Below are positions 11,444 to 22,110 of a stretch of 64,000 nt of DNA, piece after piece. The DNA comes from Dicyema japonicum. Lineage: Eukaryota; Dicyemida; Rhombozoa; Dicyemidae. The stretch is taken from assembly GCA_011109175.1 (NCBI GenBank), contig RDEW01000013.1:910181-974180 (forward strand). Direction: 5' to 3'. Every line of letters begins with the position of its first letter. The stretch's first letter is position 1. The translations under genes were made by a program, and so were the position numbers. The notes beneath the pieces are model-generated. The model was not told the origin of the DNA, searched no databases, and saw nothing but the letters and a program-made list of their open reading frames with translations.

Positions 11444-11668
11444 ATGAAGACTGCTAATTTAAAAAAATTAAAATTAATTCCAAAGACCACTGTTAAACCG
11501 AAAAAACTAAGTGATCGAATTGAATCATGGCTCTCATCTTTGCTCGATGTTGATTCCTTGAGCCTAAAAATTCGCAATTCCTTTTTGGCATTGGTGTCCT
11601 TTTTTGTTTTTGTTTTTTTACACAACAAAATCAATTTAAAACGTGTATTTAAAAAAAAAGACAAATAA
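11444..11668 (+). CDS. small membrane-anchored ORF, possible relative of the repeat-protein C-termini
   Basis: The 74-codon frame begins MKTANLKKLKLIPKTTVKPK, has a polar stretch (LSDRIESWLSSLLD), one hydrophobic segment (SFLALVSFFVFVFLH) and a basic end (NLKRVFKKKDK). The layout of proline-lysine-x, amphipathic stretch, single membrane segment and short basic tail resembles the C-terminal exons of the genes at 7953 and 13996, but residue identity is weak. No mini-exon series was recognised upstream. It may be a decayed third paralogue, an independent tail-anchored protein or chance. Confidence 0.35.
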   Translation: MKTANLKKLKLIPKTTVKPKKLSDRIESWLSSLLDVDSLSLKIRNSFLALVSFFVFVFLHNKINLKRVFKKKDK

Positions 11669-11774
11669 AAAATTGTAAATAAATTAAAAAAATAATTAAA
11701 ATAATTATATCCCAAATAGGACAATTCCCGCCCTAATAATAACTAAATAATATTGTCCCTGATTTTCCCTCATA

Positions 11775-11850
11775 TATCTGTTCTTTACATAAATAAAGCG
11801 TGTCTCTGCTGAGCGGACTTCTAGCAAATATGTATCTGCGTATAAGTGCA
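11775..11850 (+). mobile_element. SINE tail fragment
   Basis: CTGTTCTTTACATAAATAAA-GCGTGT followed by CTGAGCGGA resembles the 3' half of the SINE at 6310-6360. The tRNA-like head is absent. Confidence 0.45.
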
Positions 11851-12429
11851 GAGAATTAATTATATCAGGTCATAATGAAATATCTAAAAATAAACTGACG
11901 TTGTTAATTCAAATATAATTTTAATGGATAAAGAAGTCTTTGACAAAATCCAAAATGCGATTACGCCGTGATTCAGAGACCCTCGCAAATGGAGATGTTT
12001 TTAGCGCAACGGGATAACTGTCTTGTGGCATCTGGGGCAAAATCAGTCAAAATTGAAACAACACTAGGTTTCTAGAATAGGATGGTTGCCGATCTTCGAT
12101 TTTCCTAGGAGGCTTTTTGTTAGATTTGTCCTCACATTTTGTTAGTACATTTTCAAAATGCAGCAAAAACACGGTTACCCCCATAATATTTGGAATTTGC
12201 TGATTGAAATCGAGTTTTCACCTTCCCAACCTTTTCTCTGATGTGATAGACTTTTCTAGATGCTATTTTGTCGCAGATAAGAGAACAAAATAACCATCAA
12301 AATTCATTTTGAACGATGGAATTTAGGTTTTTTGTTTTTATTATTTAGAGACTGAAATTCCATATTTTGGATTAAAACACACGTGTTTCGAAAATGTATC
12401 TATCCAAATTTGCAATCCTCTTCTTTTAC

Positions 12430-13030
12430 TTAGTCCACCAAGTTCTTTCAGCATTCCTCAGTCTAGGGTTGACTGCTAAGCATGTCGTTGCACGTGTGAG
12501 TCACGAATAGCTAACAGGATTCCATCACGTCTTCTGGGCCGATTCGACGCTAGTGCGCTTCAGTGATGCCCAGCGATAAGGCTGCTTAGTTAATATTCAG
12601 CTGTAGCCCAGGTCTCTCTGCTGTATAAAAGGATTGATCTTCATCTTTGGTTGTCTTTTCGTCCAGAGTTCGTTAGCGCTACATATTACACGAGCGATGT
12701 CTTTTTGTCAAGTTTTATTTCAAATCTCACAGTGTCGCTTCGTAATAAACAATAAATAGCAGAGGACATTGAATCGCCTTGAGGAGTCCAATAGTTGTTG
12801 GATTCAGTCTTCACAGCCAACTCTGTCTACAAGCAGTACACAAAAATCCTAATAGAATCGTCGCCCAAAATAGTCTTGAATATTTGTATTAAGTTGTCCC
12901 TTCGGATCGTGTCAAATGACAACTCACCAATAGTCACGTGGTCGTTTCTATTTTGCATTTCAGAGATACGACATAGAGCAACCATTGACTCAATGGTATC
13001 GTTTATGTAATCACCATTTTCTGACTTCAG
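12430..13030 (-). mobile_element. RTE-like LINE reverse-transcriptase remnant
   Basis: On the minus strand GLLKAIQCPLLFIVYYEATL aligns to the GTPQGDSLSPLLFTIYLEAAL block of the family (near 12790-12730). A degraded LLYSRETWATAEY, corresponding to ILLYN.GTW, lies closer to 12600. Stops and shifts throughout. Confidence 0.65.
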
Positions 13031-13384
13031 TCCTGTGTTTTAATGATGTACTGCATCAGCAAAGATTATAATGAAAAAAGTTAACAGCAAAGTTTGAATT
13101 TAAGTTCACAACACGTCATTAAGTGTGTTTTCTTGCCTAATCTATGATTTGCCATGCAGAGCAGACTTCGGCATTCGTGTGGGAGTTTTTAAATAGAAAA
13201 AATGTGACAGAAAAACTCTGTTCACTTTTAATGCTTAAACTTGGTGGGTCATAGATATTCATTATGTTGATTAATCAGTCCAGATGAGTCATCCCCGAAT
13301 CTCTTGAAGTTGAAGCATGATTCGATATAATCAAAAGGATGAAGATGAGAATATGTTTGATAGTGCAGCTATCAATTTCTTAGT

Positions 13385-13560
13385 CAAGAAATTTCATCCG
13401 GAATCAGCATCAAAAGGTAAAAGAAATCCATTACATGCAGTTGTGGATACCTTCCAGTGGAGTGGGGGAGAGCAAAGGATCCTTTTTCGTGCCAGTCTGA
13501 CCTTAGGCGTCACCTAGACAGGTGGATCACATGAGCCGTTCTAAGAGGAAGGGAAAGTAA
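13385..13560. repeat. dispersed repeat, second copy
   Basis: Same ordered blocks as 3320-3525 (CATCCGGAATCAGCAT, ACATGCAGTTGTGGA, GGGGGAGAGCAAAGGATC, TAGACAGGTGGATCACATGA). The sequence between blocks differs by small indels. Confidence 0.6.
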
Positions 13561-13995
13561 AAACAGACAAAAACAGAAAACTTTAAAAAATTAGCCACGA
13601 AGAAAAAGGGAAGAAGAGAAAAATCAAAAAGTGGATAAAAATCACAACGTTATGTCATAATATCGACAATCAGCCAATTACAAGTGGGTAACTAGAATGT
13701 ACAAAAATGTAATGAGATTAATATAATTCAAATAAGCCATACGTAATAGAATTAAAAAAGGTGCAAAAAAAAACGAGTGGAATTACAAAAATGAGTTAAG
13801 ATAAATGATTCTTAGGAACAACAATCAAGAAAATAGAATGATAAAAAATCGAAAAATAGGATAGTAAGGTAATGGTAAAAAGAAAAAAAATCAGCACATA
13901 GTATTTATAGAATTAATGTAAGATGCGGATATTATAATGCGAAATAGCATATAAGTATGAAACAAAAACGAAAAAATAAAAAAAGATAAATTATA

Positions 13996-16900
13996 ATGAA
14001 AGTGGGCATCTACATAATTATATTCTTGATAAACATGGGTAATGTTGAGATAAGACTTAGAAATCGGATATGGATTTCCTTCAAATGTATTTAGAGAAAT
14101 AATAAATGTATAGATTAATGGAATGGGTGGTCATGGAATGCTACAGAATGCACAAAGTATAACTTAAAGATAATCTTTAGATGGATTTGGAAATGGTAGA
14201 ATTTTGAGAGAATTATTTTTTAGGAGGATCAACGGTAATTTAAAAAATAAAAACATAGACGAGTACACATGTCCAAACTACTCCACCTAACGCTGGACAA
14301 AGTAAATCTTAAACATAATTTATAGATGGGGGAGGAAATGGTAGAATTATTAGAGAATTATTTTTAGGAGGATCAACGGTAATTTAAAAAATAAAAACAT
14401 AGACGAGTACACATGGCCAAACTACTCCAACTAACGCTGGACAAAGTAAATCTTAAACATAATTTATAGATGGGGGAGGGAATGGTAGAATTTTTAGAGA
14501 ATTATTTTTTAGGAGGATCAACGGTAATTTAAAAAATAAAACATAGACGAGTACACATGGCCAAACTACTCCAACTAACGCTGGACAAAGTATATCTTAA
14601 ACATAATTTATAGATGGGGGAGGAAATGGTAGAATTATTAAAAAATTATTTTTTAGGAGGATCAACGGTAATTTAAAAAATAAAAACATAGACGAGTACA
14701 CATGGCCAAACTACTCCCCCTAACTCTGGACAAAGTATATCTTAAAACATAATTCTTAGATGGGAGGAAATGGTAGAATTTTAGAGAATTATTTTTTAGG
14801 AGGATCAACGGTAATTTAAAAATAAAAACATAGACGAGTACACATGCCAAACTACTCCTTAACGCTGGACAAAGTATATTTTAAAATAATTTATAGATGG
14901 AGGAAATGGTAGAATTTGAAGAATTATTTTTTAGGAGGATCAACGGTAATTTAAAAATAAAAAACATAGACGAGTACATGGCCAAACTACTCCCTAACTC
15001 TGGACAAAGTAATATCTTAAAATAATTCTTAGATGGATTTGGAAATGGTAGAATTTTAGAAATTATTTTTTAGAGGATCAACGGTAATTTTAAAAAAAAA
15101 ACATAGACGAGTACGCATGGCCAAAAACTACTCCCTTTAACTCTGGACAAGTATATCTTAAAAATAATTTTAGATGGATTTGGAAATGGTAGAATTTTGA
15201 AGAATTATTTTTTAGGAGGATCAACGGTAATTTAAAAAATAAAAATATAGACGAGTACTCAGGGCCAATCTACTTCCTTTAACTCTGGACAAAGTATATC
15301 TTAAAATTAATTCTTAGATGGGGACATGGTAGAATTTTGAAAAATTATTTTTTAGGAGGATCAACGGTAATTTAAAAAAATAAACATAGACGAGTACGCA
15401 TGGCCAAACTACTCCTTTAACTCTGGACAAAGTATATTTAAAAATAATTTTTAGATGGAGGAAATGGTAGAATTTTGAGAATTATCTTTTAGGAGGATCA
15501 ACGGTAATTTAAAATAAAAACATAGACGAGTACGCAGGCCAAACTACTCCCTTTAACTCTGGACAAAGTATATTAAAAATAATTCTTAGATGGATTTGGA
15601 AATGGTAGAATTTTGGAGAATTATTTTTTAGGAGGATCAACGGTAATTTAAAAAAAAAACATAGACGAGTACGCAGGGCCAAACTACTCCCTTTAACTCT
15701 GGACAAAGTATATTTAAAAATAATTCTTAGATGGATTTGGAAATGGTAGAATTTTGAAAATTAATTTTTTAGGAGGATCAACGGTAATTTAAAAAATAAA
15801 ACATAGACGAGTACGCAGGGCCAAACTACTCCCTTTAACTCTGGACAAAGTATATTTAAAAATAATTCTTAGATGGATTTGGAAATGGTAGAATTTTGAA
15901 AAATTATTTTTTAGGAGGATCAACGGTAATTTAAAAATAAAAAACGAGTACGAGCAGGCCAAACTACTCCCTTTAACTCTGGACAAAGTATATTTAAAAA
16001 AATTCTTAGATGGATTTGGAAATGGTAGAATTTTGAAAAATTATTTTTTAGGAGGATCAACGGTAATTTAAAAATAAAAACATAGACGAGTACTCAGGGC
16101 CAATCTACTCCCTTTAACACTGGACAAAGTATATCTTAAAAATAAATCTTAGATCCATTTGTACATGGTAGAATTTTGAAAGAATTATTTTTTAGGAGGA
16201 TCAACGGTAATTTAAAAAATAAAACATAGACGAGTACTCAGGGCCAATCTACTTCGTTTAACTCTGGACAAAGTATATCTTAAAAATAATTTTAGATGAA
16301 TTTGGAAATGGTAGAATTTTGAAAGAATTATTTTTTAGAAGGATCAACGGTAATTTAAAAAATAAAAATAGACGAGTACGCAGGGCCAAACTACTCCTTT
16401 AACTCTGCACAAAGTATATTTTAAAAATAATTCTTAGATCAATTTGGACATGGTAGAATTTTGATAAAATTATCTTTTAGTAGAATCAACGGTAATTTAA
16501 AATAAACACATAGACGAGTACGCAAGGCCAAACTACTCCCTTTAACTCTGCACACAGTATATTTAAAAAATTCTTAGATCCATTTGGACATGGTAGAATT
16601 TTGAAAAATTATTTTTTAGGAGATCAACGGTAATTTAAAAAATAAAAAATAGACGAGTACGCAGGCCAAACTACTCCCTTTAACTCTGCACAGTATATTT
16701 AAAAATAATTTTTAGATCCATTTGGACATGGTAGAATTTTGAAAATTATTTTTAGGAGGATCAACGGTAATTTAAAAAATAAAAATAGACGAGTACGCAG
16801 GCCAAACTACTCCCTTTAACTCTGCAAAAGTATATTTAAAAATAATTCTTAGATCCATTCGGACTGGTAGAATTTTGAAAAATTATCTTTTAGGAGAATC

Positions 16901-18303
16901 AACGGTAATTTAAAAAATAAATAGACGAGTACGCATGGCCAAACTACTCCCTTTAACTCTGGACAAAGTATATTTAAAAATATTCTTAGATGGATTTGAA
17001 TGGTAGAATTTTAAAAATTATTTTTTAGGAGGATCAACGGTAATTTAAAAAATAAAACATAGACGAGTACTCAGGGCCAAACTACTCCCTTTAACACTGG
17101 ACAAAGTATATCTTAAAAATAATTTTAGATATTTGGAATGGTAGAATTTTGAGAAATTATTTTTTAGGAGGATCAACGGTAATTTAAAAAATAAAAACAT
17201 AGACGAGTACTCAGGGCCAAACAACTCCTTTAACTCTGGACAAAGTATACTTAAAATAATTTTAGATCCATTTGGACAATGGTAGAATTTTTGAGAAAAT
17301 TATTTTTAGAAGGATCAACGGTAATTTAAAAAATAAAAACATAGACGAGTACTCAGGGCCAAACTCTTCTCTTTAACTCTGCACAAAGTATATCTTAAAA
17401 ATAATTTTTAGATGGATTTGGACTTGGTAGAATTTTTGAGATAATTATTTTTTAGGAGGATCAACGGTAATTTAAAAAATAAAAAAATAGACAAGTACTC
17501 ATGACCAAACTACTCTTTTTTACTCTGGACAAAGTATAATTTAAAAATTATTTTTAGATGGATTTGGAAATGGTACTTTTTTGAAATAATTATTTTTAGG
17601 TGGAACAACGGTTATTTAAAAAATAAAAACATAGACGAGTAAACATGGCCAAACTCCTCCGCCAAACGCTGCATCAAGTATTCATTAGATTTTATTTTTA
17701 GATGAAGGAGGACATGGTATAATTTTTTCAACAATTAATTTTAGATAGTATCACTGTATTTCCTTCTTATAATTATAATAAATATTTAGACTGTCTTATA
17801 TTCATCAACTGGAACTCATCATACGACCAAAGTTTTTATTTTATAACATAAATTAGATTCTGTTTCAACATCATGTAATATTTTAAATTTTAAATTCTTT
17901 TTTTAGACGGATCTTCTGTATTTTTTTATTTTTCATTTATTTAGACTAATGGAAAATTTTCAGATTTTTATAACCCTTTTGCCCAAAGTAGATTTTTTCA
18001 AATTATTTATTAGATTCAGCTAAGGGATCATCTAGTATTCTGAATTAAAATTTTTTAGGTCCATCGATTAATCTAGATTCTACTCTTTCTGGTTTATTTA
18101 TTATTTTTTAATTTTTCTAAATTCAATGTTGTTTATCAATAGTTACTCCATATAATGGATTCATTCCACAAAATTGGAAAGAATATTTTTATAGTAATCT
18201 TTATCAACTAAACATAGATCACTTCAATTCTGTTTTGGTTCTTTTTATTTTATGTACCCTGGTTTTGACTATCTATCGAAACAATACCCGAAGTAAACGA
18301 TAG
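13996..18303 (+). CDS. gene 2: giant mini-intron repeat protein, paralogue of gene 1
   Basis: Exon 1 (13996-14038, 43 nt) encodes MKVGIYIIIFLINM, a signal peptide; exon 2 (14061-14086) is 26 nt; both sizes equal those of gene 1. From 14181 about 27 units follow, each with three exons of 15, 11 and 43 nt and three introns of about 28, 24 and 24 nt. The exons sum to 69 nt and give the repeat GGSTTSTHGQTTPTNAGQNG plus GGN. Late units drift to TQGQTTPFNSGQ. The end has a 33-nt exon, a 51-nt intron (18092-18142) and a 161-nt exon encoding IPQNWKEYFYSNL, one membrane segment (VLVLFILCTLVLTIY) and TRSKR. Units from about 14760 on contain 1-4-nt exon indels, and one 3' exon (17791-17832) is 42 instead of 43 nt. 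This sequence therefore does not give one open frame: pseudogene or consensus errors. Confidence 0.65.
14181..17920 (+). repeat. ~140-bp tandem array of three-exon, three-intron units (about 27 copies)
   Basis: The landmark 11-nt exon GAGGATCAACG or a close variant recurs at 14224, 14368, 14513, 14657, 14800, 14935 and onward to 17456, with diverged forms at 17600, 17745 and 17907. Each is preceded by TTTTTTAG and followed by GTAATTTAAAAAATAA...ATAG. Unit length is about 144 bp early and 118-140 bp later, where deletions accumulate. Early units have Thr-His-Gly / Asn-Ala-Gly exons and later ones Thr-Gln-Gly / Asn-Ser-Gly exons, so the array expanded in at least two waves. Confidence 0.85.
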
Positions 18304-18479
18304 ACTTAAATTAACCCTTAATGTTTAACTAAATTTCTTTTTCAGAGGTTATTAACTTTTCTTTAACTTTTGATGCGATCATCATGATTTAAAATAATTT
18401 AAATTTTCCTGTTATTAAGCAAAATAATTAAATCAACATAATAAAAATATTTTAAATCTAATCTGTTTTAATAGCCACG

Positions 18480-19190
18480 CTATTTCTTCAGCGATGGCTA
18501 TAGAGATACACTCTCGAAGTCACCTCGGTGTTTTGTTGAACGTGTTCCCATCATCGTTAATTGGTTCCCTTCTGGAATGGGATATCAATCAGTCTCGATC
18601 TACCTATGCCAGCCTCATTCATGCTTTTGTAGATCTGTTGTAAACTGCGGAGAACTTCACCAGCTTTCTTGCCGTCTCAGCACAAGCCGGTTCACGAGTC
18701 ATGCAGCCATCAACGGGGTTGTCAAACGCTCTCATGAGGCAACTGGATTCCCGTCGTCTCTGGTACCGGTGGGCCTAAAACGTAGAGATTGAAGGCGCCC
18801 AGACGGGGTAACTGTCTTTCCCTTTTATCGGAGGAGATGCTTGATTTGAGATGGAGCCTGTACCGACACCTTTTCCCAGTCGAGACTTACTGGTTCCGCG
18901 TTGAAAGCTGGGGAAGTTGCTCTGACTTTCGAGCATTCTAAGATAAAAAATACGACATCCTCTTTACAAGATTCTATTTACAGCCCGTTGTCGTCAAGAT
19001 GAGCGGAGTCTCCGGGCCCAAAACGGTCTCTTTTCTAAGACTGCTTGGATCAATTATTTCGAAAGTTAGCAATAGCGTCGGGAAACCGAATGCTTGCCTC
19101 AAAGGATTTCTCTGGCAGTTATCAGGGGTAATAGCCATTTCATCTTATCAGCTGGATTACTTTGATCGTCTTATTCGCAATTTACTACAA
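18480..19190 (+). mobile_element. LINE C-terminal module (RPDG type), larger fragment
   Basis: Successive frames give GYRDTLSKSPRCFVERVPII, then HAAINGVVKRSHEATGFPSS, then RRPDGVTVFPFYRR, then AGEVALTFEHSKIKKYDI and VSGPKTVSFLRLLGSIIS. This is the ordered C-terminal module (H..ALN.V..RAL..TGFPS...P.GL, RPDG.TVFP, KIKKY, G..VSFL..LG) of invertebrate LINE-type polyproteins. At least two frameshifts and two stops show it is dead, but it is the best preserved copy here. Confidence 0.7.
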
Positions 19191-19749
19191 ATATCGATTA
19201 TTCAAAGTTTTTACATACTTTTTAGATAAGATTTAGAGGTCTGATTTAATGGTGTTGTATGTCACTACTTGAAATCTTAAATTTTAATGATTACATTAAA
19301 ATTTTATCACGCTAGAGATTTTACGTCCCAGAGGCTTCCCTGTTTCAAGCTGAAGGACGGTCATCCAATCTGGACGATTTCTATCTTCCTACATAAGCCG
19401 ATGGGTTATCCCTGGGAGACCTTTCACCACTCCTTTACCAGCGCTTATGGATTACAAATCAATTTTTAACTGTGATGTTTGAAACTTATGATTTCAAAAT
19501 TGGCGAATCCTTGATTGAACTCAAAATTTCACAGGAGCCACTAATATTAGTTAAAAGAAAACGATGGAGTAATATTAGTGAAAGTGCGATGTCGTATCTC
19601 GCATATTTGAAAACCCGGTAAAGGACTCGCCTTCGGGTTGAAGACGATATGCGCGTTGCTTTGAGTGAGACACAAGACCAATCATTTCAAATCTTATTAC
19701 AAATATGCAGGATCAGAAGTCACATTAATTTTGTAATTTAAAAATCAAG

Positions 19750-19813
19750 TTATTGTCATTATTAAAAATTAGGGGTCCCCAAAGAAAAAAAGTTGGGAAA
19801 CGCTGGTCTAGGG
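19750..19813 (+). mobile_element. hAT-like terminal sequence
   Basis: GGGGTCCCCAAAG...GTTGGGAAACGCTG followed by GTCTAGGG resembles a hAT 3' terminal repeat and its target, as at 831 and 28829. Only the end is recognisable. Confidence 0.4.
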
Positions 19814-19829
19814 ACTCTCTTTGCTGCAC

Positions 19830-21060
19830 CTCAGAGGTCGATGGGACAGAATACTATCTTTCTTTAGAATGTTGAAAGGATTCCCGATGTCTCGGAATCT
19901 TCCATCACTTATTCAGACTCATACATGAGGAATCCGTAAGAATTTCGTTATAAAAGGAATTAAAGATCGGGAAGTAAACTTGGCAGTTAGCCTCCTAAAG
20001 ACAAATCAAATCGCAATTGACTGCACTCCGACTCGTTTTACAAAGGTTGTCCATGAACAGAGGTGGTGGACCAGTTCAAAGTTCTTAGAGAAAATCTGGT
20101 TCATGAGTGATGTAATTGAATTTGTAAGACAGATGTCTATATCTCCGACGGACAGAAAAATCAAGTCTTTCAAAGACCATGTCAGATTCCGCATTGCACG
20201 AAGTACTTCATAATTGATGTGGTCAGGTGATTAACCTTGCCGGGAAGGTGACAAGTCGCAGATCGTGAGACGGTGGTGAATGCTTATCCAAGATTGTTGT
20301 AGATGTCGATAGTTTTTGCGCGGTCCGTTTGAAAAAAGGGACGTGAAATCCTCACACGAATAATACATGAAAAACGTTGCTGCGAGAATATACGTAGATT
20401 GATACAAATTCCATGTCTGTTGAATGACCGGGAGACGAGTTAACATTGGTACGAATACGGAGAATCTTTCTGCGTAGACCAGGGAGGAAGGCATTGCCAT
20501 TCCTCGAGTGTGTATGTAGAGAGGTAGTTTGAGTCACCTGAGGTGGAAGAAATGACCACATGCAGAACAGGGGATCACGTTTTCAAGTATTGATTGAACA
20601 CAAAGAGCATTTATTGGATGAACTCACTGTTGTGACTGTACTAGAATCCATGACTTCTTTTTTCCATCGAAACATTTTTTTGCAAAAAACCACAATAGAA
20701 ACTTTTTAAAATTGTTTAAATTAAATTATTCCAAAGACCAAGGGTGACCAAACTAACTATGTCCTTGATCCTGACTCGTTCCAGCATTCCAGAACTTGTC
20801 TCCAGGTAACGACATTGTCTCCGGGAAGTAATAATTGGACCCTCTTGATGCCGGCAAGGCATTGAGCGTCTTCTCAGTAAGCTGGATCCAACGACGCCAT
20901 CGGACGAAATAATTTATGAGCAACTATCCATATAGCACCAGATGGGCCACGCGGTCAATAAAATCTAAAAAAACTGTTGTTTTTATTTAAAAATTAATAT
21001 GTCAAAAAGTTTAAAATTTAAATTCTTTGTCAAGACTGTCAAAATTTTAATTTATTTTTT
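19830..21060. other. mostly unassigned; shared repeat block at 20735-20830
   Basis: A block with GACTCGTTCCA, CAGAACTTGTCTCCAGGTAAC and GACATTGT recurs at 53930-53995 and is probably part of a decayed retroelement read on the minus strand. Frames at 19980-20215 and 20231-20560 are open but carry no motif I recognise. Confidence 0.4.
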
Positions 21061-21067
21061 ATTTCTT

Positions 21068-22110
21068 ATAGTTTTTGACGATACCCAGAAATCAGCTGAG
21101 AAAAATAGTAAGAATCGAGGGAGAACTACTAATACTTTCCATATGGAAAGATTATGCTTATATTGGTAGGAAAATAATAATTGCCGACGACAGAGCTGAC
21201 AACTTTGATGAGGAAGGAATCTATTTCTGGAAGAGCATTGGCGAAAGGTTTAAAAGCTGGATCCCTGCTTGGAGATAAAGAAGACATTATTGCACGGAAA
21301 ATTAAAAGCAAATACGGCCTTATACAACTTGAGAAGAAATTGGTTTCTAAGAAAGAAGGGCTTGAATCGAGAGATCAGAACTCGACTATACAATTCGTTA
21401 GTCAACCAATACTCCTATATAATGCAAGTTCTTGGTCATTAACCCTAAATGACATTGAAAAACTTAAACTCCTTCCATCGGGACAACTGCGGAAGATTCA
21501 TTCGTGCTGGGACCGTATGAGAACAAGAAGTCAAGTACTTATACTCTGTTACGTCTTCTAAACCGATTTCACTAAACATCATGGAATTTCGTTGGAGCCT
21601 ATTTGGGACACATCCTACGGGGAAATATCGAAACTCCAGCTAATGTTGCCATGGAGGAATACTTCCAAACTGAGGAGGTGAAGTTCCGAGGACGTCCGAG
21701 AGCATCACTGGCCACGACACTGAATGAAGACCTGAAGAGAATAGGATTATCTTTAACTACGGGAGATGACCTGGACTACTTGAGGGATTTGGCTCAGGAT
21801 CGTGGAAAGTGGAGAAAATTAACTAAAAGATTAATGTTTGGTACTGCACTGGTTTTGTCATTTCCAATGGCAAGACGTTGTGCTTTATAATAATATAATA
21901 ATAATATAATATAGTTTTTGACGGATATCCAGAAATCAGCTGAGAAAAATAGTAAGAATCGAGGGAGAAACTACTAATACTTTCCATATGGAAAGATTAT
22001 GCTTATATTGGTAGGAAAATAATAATTGCCGACGACTTCGATGGACTACGGAACCTTGCGAGAGGGAGGTTGCAAGGAGAAAACTGTGAAACGCAAAACA
22101 AAGAGTCTGT
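21068..22110 (+). mobile_element. RTE-like LINE tail nested in another LINE tail, flanked by ~125-bp direct repeats
   Basis: The inner fragment (21192-21910) has GSLLGDKEDIIARK, VSQPILLYNASSWSL, YLGHILRGNIETPANVAMEE, FRGRPRASLATTLNEDLKR and DDLDYLRDLAQDRGKWRKLT, ending AL-stop and TAATAATATAATAATA. The sequence 21068-21191 before it is repeated at 21911-22036 after it, nearly identically. The second copy then runs into DDFDGLRNLARGR, itself a C-terminal LINE motif. The outer sequence is thus a LINE tail split by insertion of another tail. Confidence 0.75.

Noticed and set aside
14662-15986. Minus-strand open frames repeated along array 2 (peptides like FKLPLILLKNNS)
   Set aside because: They are antisense readings of the repeat and cross all inferred introns; they shift frame between units and have no start or signal logic.
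8119-17920. The two arrays as ordinary non-coding satellites, or as CRISPR-like arrays
   Set aside because: Regular spacing first suggested this, but units carry paired GT/AG boundaries, exon totals divisible by three, and flanking signal-peptide and membrane exons in frame. There are no short conserved repeats with unique spacers.
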